Shown here piece after piece: positions 60,355 through 64,000 of a stretch of 64,000 bases of DNA; position 1 is the stretch's first letter, and each line of letters begins with the position of its first letter. This stretch comes from DASTCZ01 sp035308165. Lineage in GTDB: Bacteria; Acidobacteriota; Terriglobia; Acidiferrales; UBA7541. A program made the translations under genes and the position numbers. The DNA lies in the NCBI GenBank assembly GCA_035308165.1, contig DATGHC010000067.1, forward strand, positions 124,001-188,000. The letters are read 5' to 3'. The notes beneath the pieces are model-generated. The model made no database searches. It saw only the letters and a list, made by a program, of their open reading frames with translations, and had not been told where the DNA came from.

Positions 60355-61416
60355 ATGCGACGATTTTCTCTATTTTTTGTAATTGCATTGGCGATGCTGG
60401 CCTCCACCGGATTGGTTCTGCAGTCCCAAACCGAAGGGCCTTACAAAGTTCTGAAGACCGCCAAGGTGGGCGGAGCGGGCGGATTCGACTACGTATACGC
60501 CGACTCCGACGGGCGGCGCTTATACATCCCGCGCACTGGCCAGGCTCCGACGGGCCGAATCACTGTCTACAATCTTGATACGCTGGAGTCCGTTGGTGAA
60601 ATCCCCAATACCAACGCTCGCGGTGTCGCAGTGGATCCTAAGTCAGGGCACGCCTTCGCCAGCAGCAGCCCCGTTGCGATGTGGGACACCAAGACACTCG
60701 CTTTGATCAAGACCATTGATGTGCAGGGCGGCCCGGATGGAATTCTCTTCGACCCCTTTAACTCGCGCGTTTGGGTCTTTAGCCACCGTACGCCCAACGC
60801 CACGATCATCAATGCCGCTGACGGCACCATCGTCAGCACTCTCGATCTCGGTGGCGCTCCCGAACAAGCGGTCACGGACGGAAAAGGCCATATGTACGTG
60901 GATCTGGAAGATAAAGACATGATTGCTGTCGTGGATACGAAAGAGCTTAAAGTAACGGGTCAATACGGTCTTGAGGGCAAGGGCGGCGGGCCCGGTGGCT
61001 TGGCCTTCGATGTGAAGAATCACATCCTGTTTGCCTCTTGCCACAATCCCGCGACGATGGTGATCTTGAATTCCGAAACCGGCAAGATCATCACGGCACT
61101 GCCCATCGGCATGGGGACTGACGGGGCGACCTTTAATCCCGCCACTATGGAAGCGTTCAGTTCAAACCGCGATGCCACCTTAACGGTCATCAAGGAAAAC
61201 AGCCCGACAGATTTTGTCGTGGAGCAAAATGTGAAGACCATGAATCTGGCCAAGACTCTGTCGCTCGACAGCAAGACAGGGCATATCCTTCTGATCGCCG
61301 CGGACACCCAACCGGCCCCGCCACCTCCGGCGGATGCGCCTCCGCCGCCACCCGGGCGCGGACCGCGCATGGTGATGGTGCCGGATTCGTTCACGATTCT
61401 CTCCGTGGGCAAGTAA
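60355..61416 (+). CDS. Exported YncE-like beta-propeller protein
   Basis: The protein has 353 residues from ATG 60355 (GAGGAG 8 nt upstream). A signal peptide (RRFSLFFVIALAMLASTGLVLQSQ) is followed by six or seven beta-propeller blades with patterns such as RITVYNLDTLESVGEIPNTN-type strands, ATIINAADGTIVSTLDLGG, MIAVVDTKELKVTGQY and MVILNSETGKIITALP. The family binds ligands or acts as scaffold in the periplasm. A Pro-rich insertion (PAPPPPADAPPPPPGRGP) just before the last strand is odd and may project from the propeller. A TATACT at 60294-60299 may be part of its promoter; a terminator follows. Confidence 0.85.
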   Translation: MRRFSLFFVIALAMLASTGLVLQSQTEGPYKVLKTAKVGGAGGFDYVYADSDGRRLYIPRTGQAPTGRITVYNLDTLESVGEIPNTNARGVAVDPKSGHAFASSSPVAMWDTKTLALIKTIDVQGGPDGILFDPFNSRVWVFSHRTPNATIINAADGTIVSTLDLGGAPEQAVTDGKGHMYVDLEDKDMIAVVDTKELKVTGQYGLEGKGGGPGGLAFDVKNHILFASCHNPATMVILNSETGKIITALPIGMGTDGATFNPATMEAFSSNRDATLTVIKENSPTDFVVEQNVKTMNLAKTLSLDSKTGHILLIAADTQPAPPPPADAPPPPPGRGPRMVMVPDSFTILSVGK

Positions 61417-61459
61417 GTATCGCTGGAGAAGCTGTCTCGTTTGTACGAAACAAAAACCG

Positions 61460-61502
61460 GGCGCGAGGAGAGGGGCGCCGCTCCCCTCGCGCCAATTTTT
61501 TT
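61460..61502 (+). terminator. Intrinsic terminator of the YncE-like gene
   Basis: GGCGCGAGG pairs with CCTCGCGCC (9 bp), and the inner GAG/CTC pairs extend the stem after one mismatch. A run of seven T follows on the + strand. Confidence 0.88.
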
Positions 61503-61642
61503 GAATAGCTGTTGCCCTTCACCATCTTGGATTTTGTGGCCCAGCCATTCCTGGTTGGGCGATTTGCTTTTTCAGATTGATTCGCGCCATTCTCCCCCAG
61601 CAACTTGTCGCCCTGCGTGCGGCTTGTTAGCATATTGCGCCG

Positions 61643-62800
61643 ATGCCTGAGGAACACTTCACGCGCAAATTTGTTCACGACCTGCGCGCCCATGAACCCG
61701 AGATGCTGCGCCTTCTTGGCCGATTTGTGCGCGCCGAATCGCCCTCCTACAACAAGCATGCTGTGGATCAGTTCGGCCGCATAGTCGCTGTCGAATGGCG
61801 CAAGCGTGGCGCCTCCGTAAGAATCCTTCACCAGAACCAGCGCGGCAATCACCTGCTGGTGCGTTTCTGGCGCGGCCCAGGACGCCCCAAGGGCCGCATT
61901 CTGCTGCTTGGCCACCTCGACACGGTCTACGACCAGGGCGCGCTTGCTGCAATGCCTTTCCGCGTGGCGCGGGGGCGCGCCTGGGGCCCCGGAACATTTG
62001 ATATGAAGGGTGGCCTCGTCCTGGCCTTGGCCGCGGTGGATGCGCTTGCTCGCGCCGGCATCCACCCTCGAAAAGAAATCGCCTGCCTGTGGACGTCCGA
62101 TGAAGAAATCGGCAGTGAATGTTCGCGACGGGACATCGAGCGTGAAGCTCGGCTCAGCGACGCTGTTCTTGTGCTCGAGCCCGCCGCTGAGCCGCGTGGC
62201 GCACTGAAAACCGCTCGCAAAGGTGTAGGTGAAATCGAACTGCGTGTCACCGGGCGCGCCGCGCACAGCGGACTGAAGCCGGAAACAGGCATCAACGCAG
62301 TCCACGAGTTGGCACTGCAAATAGCCCGTGTTGCAAAGTTCAATCAACCAAGGCTCGGAATCGGCGTCAATGTGAATATCGCTGCGGGTGGCACACGCCC
62401 AAACGTTATTGCACCCGAGGCGCACGCTGTTGTGGACCTGCGGGTCGCGCGCGTCTCGGACATTCCCCGCATTGAGAAGCGATTTCGCGCGCTTCGCCCA
62501 ATTCTTCCAGGCGCAAAACTCGAAGTGGTCGGCGGAGTCTCACGGCCGCCCATGGAACGAAAGATGAGCGCCGCCCTTTACCGCAAAGCGCAAGCGCTGG
62601 CCTCTGACCTGGGGATGAAATTGGAGGAACAGTCCGTTGGCGGTGGCTCCGACGGCAATCTCACCGCCGCAATCGGTGTCCCGACGCTCGACGGCCTCGG
62701 CGCCGTTGGTGCCGATGCTCACAGCCTGAGCGAGAATATTATCGTCAAGGAACTCGGGCCACGCGCTGCGCTGATCGCCGCGCTCCTCGCCACTCTTTAA
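61643..62800 (+). CDS. M20 family metallopeptidase (glutamate carboxypeptidase-like)
   Basis: The protein has 385 residues and no signal peptide. Metal-site motifs are ILLLGHLDTVYD, GTFDMKGG (bridging Asp), TSDEEIGSECSR (catalytic Glu pair) and GVGADAHSLSENI near the C-terminus with the last His. The dimerisation domain is inserted at about residues 195-300 (VTGRAAHSGLKPETGINAVHEL). The group includes carboxypeptidase G2 and similar enzymes that remove C-terminal Glu or hydrolyse N-acyl amino acids. Substrate is unknown. It is distinct from the exported M20 gene at 44161. Confidence 0.9.
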   Translation: MPEEHFTRKFVHDLRAHEPEMLRLLGRFVRAESPSYNKHAVDQFGRIVAVEWRKRGASVRILHQNQRGNHLLVRFWRGPGRPKGRILLLGHLDTVYDQGALAAMPFRVARGRAWGPGTFDMKGGLVLALAAVDALARAGIHPRKEIACLWTSDEEIGSECSRRDIEREARLSDAVLVLEPAAEPRGALKTARKGVGEIELRVTGRAAHSGLKPETGINAVHELALQIARVAKFNQPRLGIGVNVNIAAGGTRPNVIAPEAHAVVDLRVARVSDIPRIEKRFRALRPILPGAKLEVVGGVSRPPMERKMSAALYRKAQALASDLGMKLEEQSVGGGSDGNLTAAIGVPTLDGLGAVGADAHSLSENIIVKELGPRAALIAALLATL

Positions 62801-62819
62801 CTTCCGGCTAAAATCGCGT

Positions 62820-64000
62820 CTACCACGTCCTGCGGATAGGATGGGCTTCCGTGTTGAAGACCGATTTGCGCAGATCCAGCGTCTCAGGCGGCGCGAACAG
62901 CAGATATAGGTATTTCAATGTCTCCGCCAGGAAGAAACTCTCCATGCCGTCGGCCTTTTCCTTGGTTTCCACATTGCTTAGCGCGGCATAAGCCAAGTCA
63001 GTCCGGCAATATCGCTTGAGGCCATCGAGAAACATGTGTCCCATCGCGCGATAGCGCGGGTCTCCCGTAAAGAATTGCAAGTAATAGGCTGACTCAATAA
63101 TTTCAGGACGCAGCGGATATCCGGGAGAGGTGGCTTTCATTGTGGAGTAATCCATGGTTTCCGGCTCAATGCCAAATGTCATCCACATCTTGAACGCGGA
63201 ATCCTCCAGTCGTTGTGCCCGTGCCATGTCTCCGCTGCGTGCCAGCACGGCTGGGAAAAACGCATCCAGCGCGCCAAATTCCGACGTTAACCGCTTGCCC
63301 GTGTTCATATCCACCTGGCCGTACCAGAAACCCGTCGGCGAATCGTCCACGAGATATTTATTCACCGCCACAATGGTGGTCCGCCACATCTGCTCACAAT
63401 CTTTGTCATCGAACAGGAGCCACGATTTCAGAAGATACTCGTAATAGGAATCGATCCCGCCGCTGATGTGGCTCGTGGTGTCAATCCACTCCCCGGTTTC
63501 CACATTTATTGTCGAGCCCACCAGCCCAATCGAAGAGCGCCGATGGTACAACTCAACCACGGCTCGTTTAGCCTTCTCATAATAAATGGGCTTGCCCGTA
63601 AGCTTCGCCAGCGCGCCGAATTCAATGAGCAGCGTGCCGATTTCGGCGGGATTGCTCACCGCCCCGCGCACCTTGCCGGTTTTCAAATTGACAAACATGT
63701 ACGGCATGCCGGTGGGCGAATCAAAGGCCGGCAGCAATCGTTTTCCCAAATCATCGGCCAGTGCCAATAAACGTTGATCCCCCGAAAGTTGATAGCTGCT
63801 CAAGAGCCCGCCCAAAAGCCGAATGGTAATTTCAAAGTTTTTTACTTCAATGTCCTTATCAAACGAGAGATTCTGCGCAATGAGCTCGCGAGTCTTTGCC
63901 GCTTCGTCGGTGAGGCCCATCAAGATCAATGTGTCGAGCGCATCCACAGGCGTCATGTATAGGGACACACCGTACCAATCGTGCGACCCCTTGCTCAATG
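62820..64000 (-). CDS. GH47 alpha-mannosidase, 5'-truncated by the window edge
   Basis: At least 393 residues are visible; the frame is open to the edge and the true N-terminus is outside. GH47 (class I alpha-1,2-mannosidase) blocks are present: SHDWYGVSLYMTPVDALDTLILMGL with the conserved Asp-Leu-Asp-Thr-Leu, NFEITIRLLGGLLSSY with a conserved acid, HISGGIDSYYEYLLKSW, YPLRPEIIESAYYL, MESFFLAETLKYLYLLF and, near the end, FNTEAHP (calcium-coordinating Thr/Glu). GH47 enzymes trim high-mannose N-glycans in eukaryotes, and bacterial members are few. In a soil bacterium it may degrade fungal or plant mannans or glycoproteins. Confidence 0.9.
   Translation of the reverse strand, partial: LSKGSHDWYGVSLYMTPVDALDTLILMGLTDEAAKTRELIAQNLSFDKDIEVKNFEITIRLLGGLLSSYQLSGDQRLLALADDLGKRLLPAFDSPTGMPYMFVNLKTGKVRGAVSNPAEIGTLLIEFGALAKLTGKPIYYEKAKRAVVELYHRRSSIGLVGSTINVETGEWIDTTSHISGGIDSYYEYLLKSWLLFDDKDCEQMWRTTIVAVNKYLVDDSPTGFWYGQVDMNTGKRLTSEFGALDAFFPAVLARSGDMARAQRLEDSAFKMWMTFGIEPETMDYSTMKATSPGYPLRPEIIESAYYLQFFTGDPRYRAMGHMFLDGLKRYCRTDLAYAALSNVETKEKADGMESFFLAETLKYLYLLFAPPETLDLRKSVFNTEAHPIRRTW

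Noticed and set aside
1..64000. CRISPR arrays, transposases, integrases or prophage genes.
   Set aside because: No regularly spaced repeats and no recognisable mobile-element proteins were seen.

Overview
The window reads like a chromosome segment of an Acidobacterium (Terriglobia / subdivision 1 type). This is inferred from moderately high GC, a diderm envelope gene set (lpxA, lpxI, fabZ, a TonB-like protein), a TPR-GAF-GGDEF protein, secreted Hcp-like and Ig-repeat proteins, and the mixture of housekeeping operons; no rRNA gene is present to settle it. Coding density is high, many genes overlap by 4 nt, and TTG and GTG starts are common. I see no phage, transposase or CRISPR array.

Region 1 (1-13 kb) is accessory and surface related. 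A + strand operon encodes a 5'-truncated Ig-repeat protein, a small exported protein and a matrixin-type metalloprotease. Convergent to it lie two tandem, paralogous minor-pilin operons, each in the order FimT/GspH-PilV-PilW-PilX, with very large PilX proteins. Both carry the same promoter-like motif (TGGCC-N5-TGTGCACT, sigma-54-like spacing) upstream of the first gene. No pilus motor, secretin or major pilin is in the window.

Region 2 (13-19.3 kb) is a complete ISC iron-sulfur cluster operon, iscR-iscS-iscU-iscA-hscB-hscA-fdx-iscX, followed by tRNA-Glu. Upstream of iscR is a TTGACT-N17-TAGTAT promoter with a perfect 7+7 inverted repeat just downstream that looks like the IscR operator. HscB carries an N-terminal tetracysteine domain like that of eukaryotic HSC20.

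Region 3 (19.5-31 kb) holds coaD, an aminotransferase, a GDP-mannose set (manA, manC, phosphomannomutase), a PhzF-family gene, an exported coiled-coil protein, ribH-nusB, and genes for acyl-CoA/acetoacetyl-CoA metabolism (enoyl-CoA hydratase, 3-hydroxyacyl-CoA dehydrogenase, thiolase).

Region 4 (31-42.3 kb) holds a TPR-GAF protein with a degenerate GGDEF domain, lepA, xseA with a DUF2905 gene, ndk, sucC-sucD, a DUF1272 zinc protein coupled to trpD, and a signal-peptide-bearing Hcp-like protein. Region 5 (42.3-52.5 kb) holds an ABC-2 exporter, an exported M20 peptidase, an aroDE-trpE-trpG operon, an exported protein of unknown function, a ferric-reductase-like membrane protein, and pgsA with an AMMECR1-domain gene.

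Region 6 (52.5-64 kb) holds an AT-rich spacer with DnaA-box-like words, hflX, miaA, a 30-codon membrane microprotein overlapping both its neighbours by 4 nt, a TonB-like protein, a lipid A cluster (fabZ, lpxA, lpxI, Gfo/Idh dehydrogenase), a YncE-like beta-propeller, a second M20 peptidase and a 5'-truncated GH47 alpha-mannosidase.

The observations most worth a second look are the duplicated pilin operons with their shared promoter motif, the eukaryote-like HscB, the autoregulated isc promoter, the overlapping microprotein, the TAWSL-for-GGDEF substitution, the exported Hcp and the bacterial GH47.
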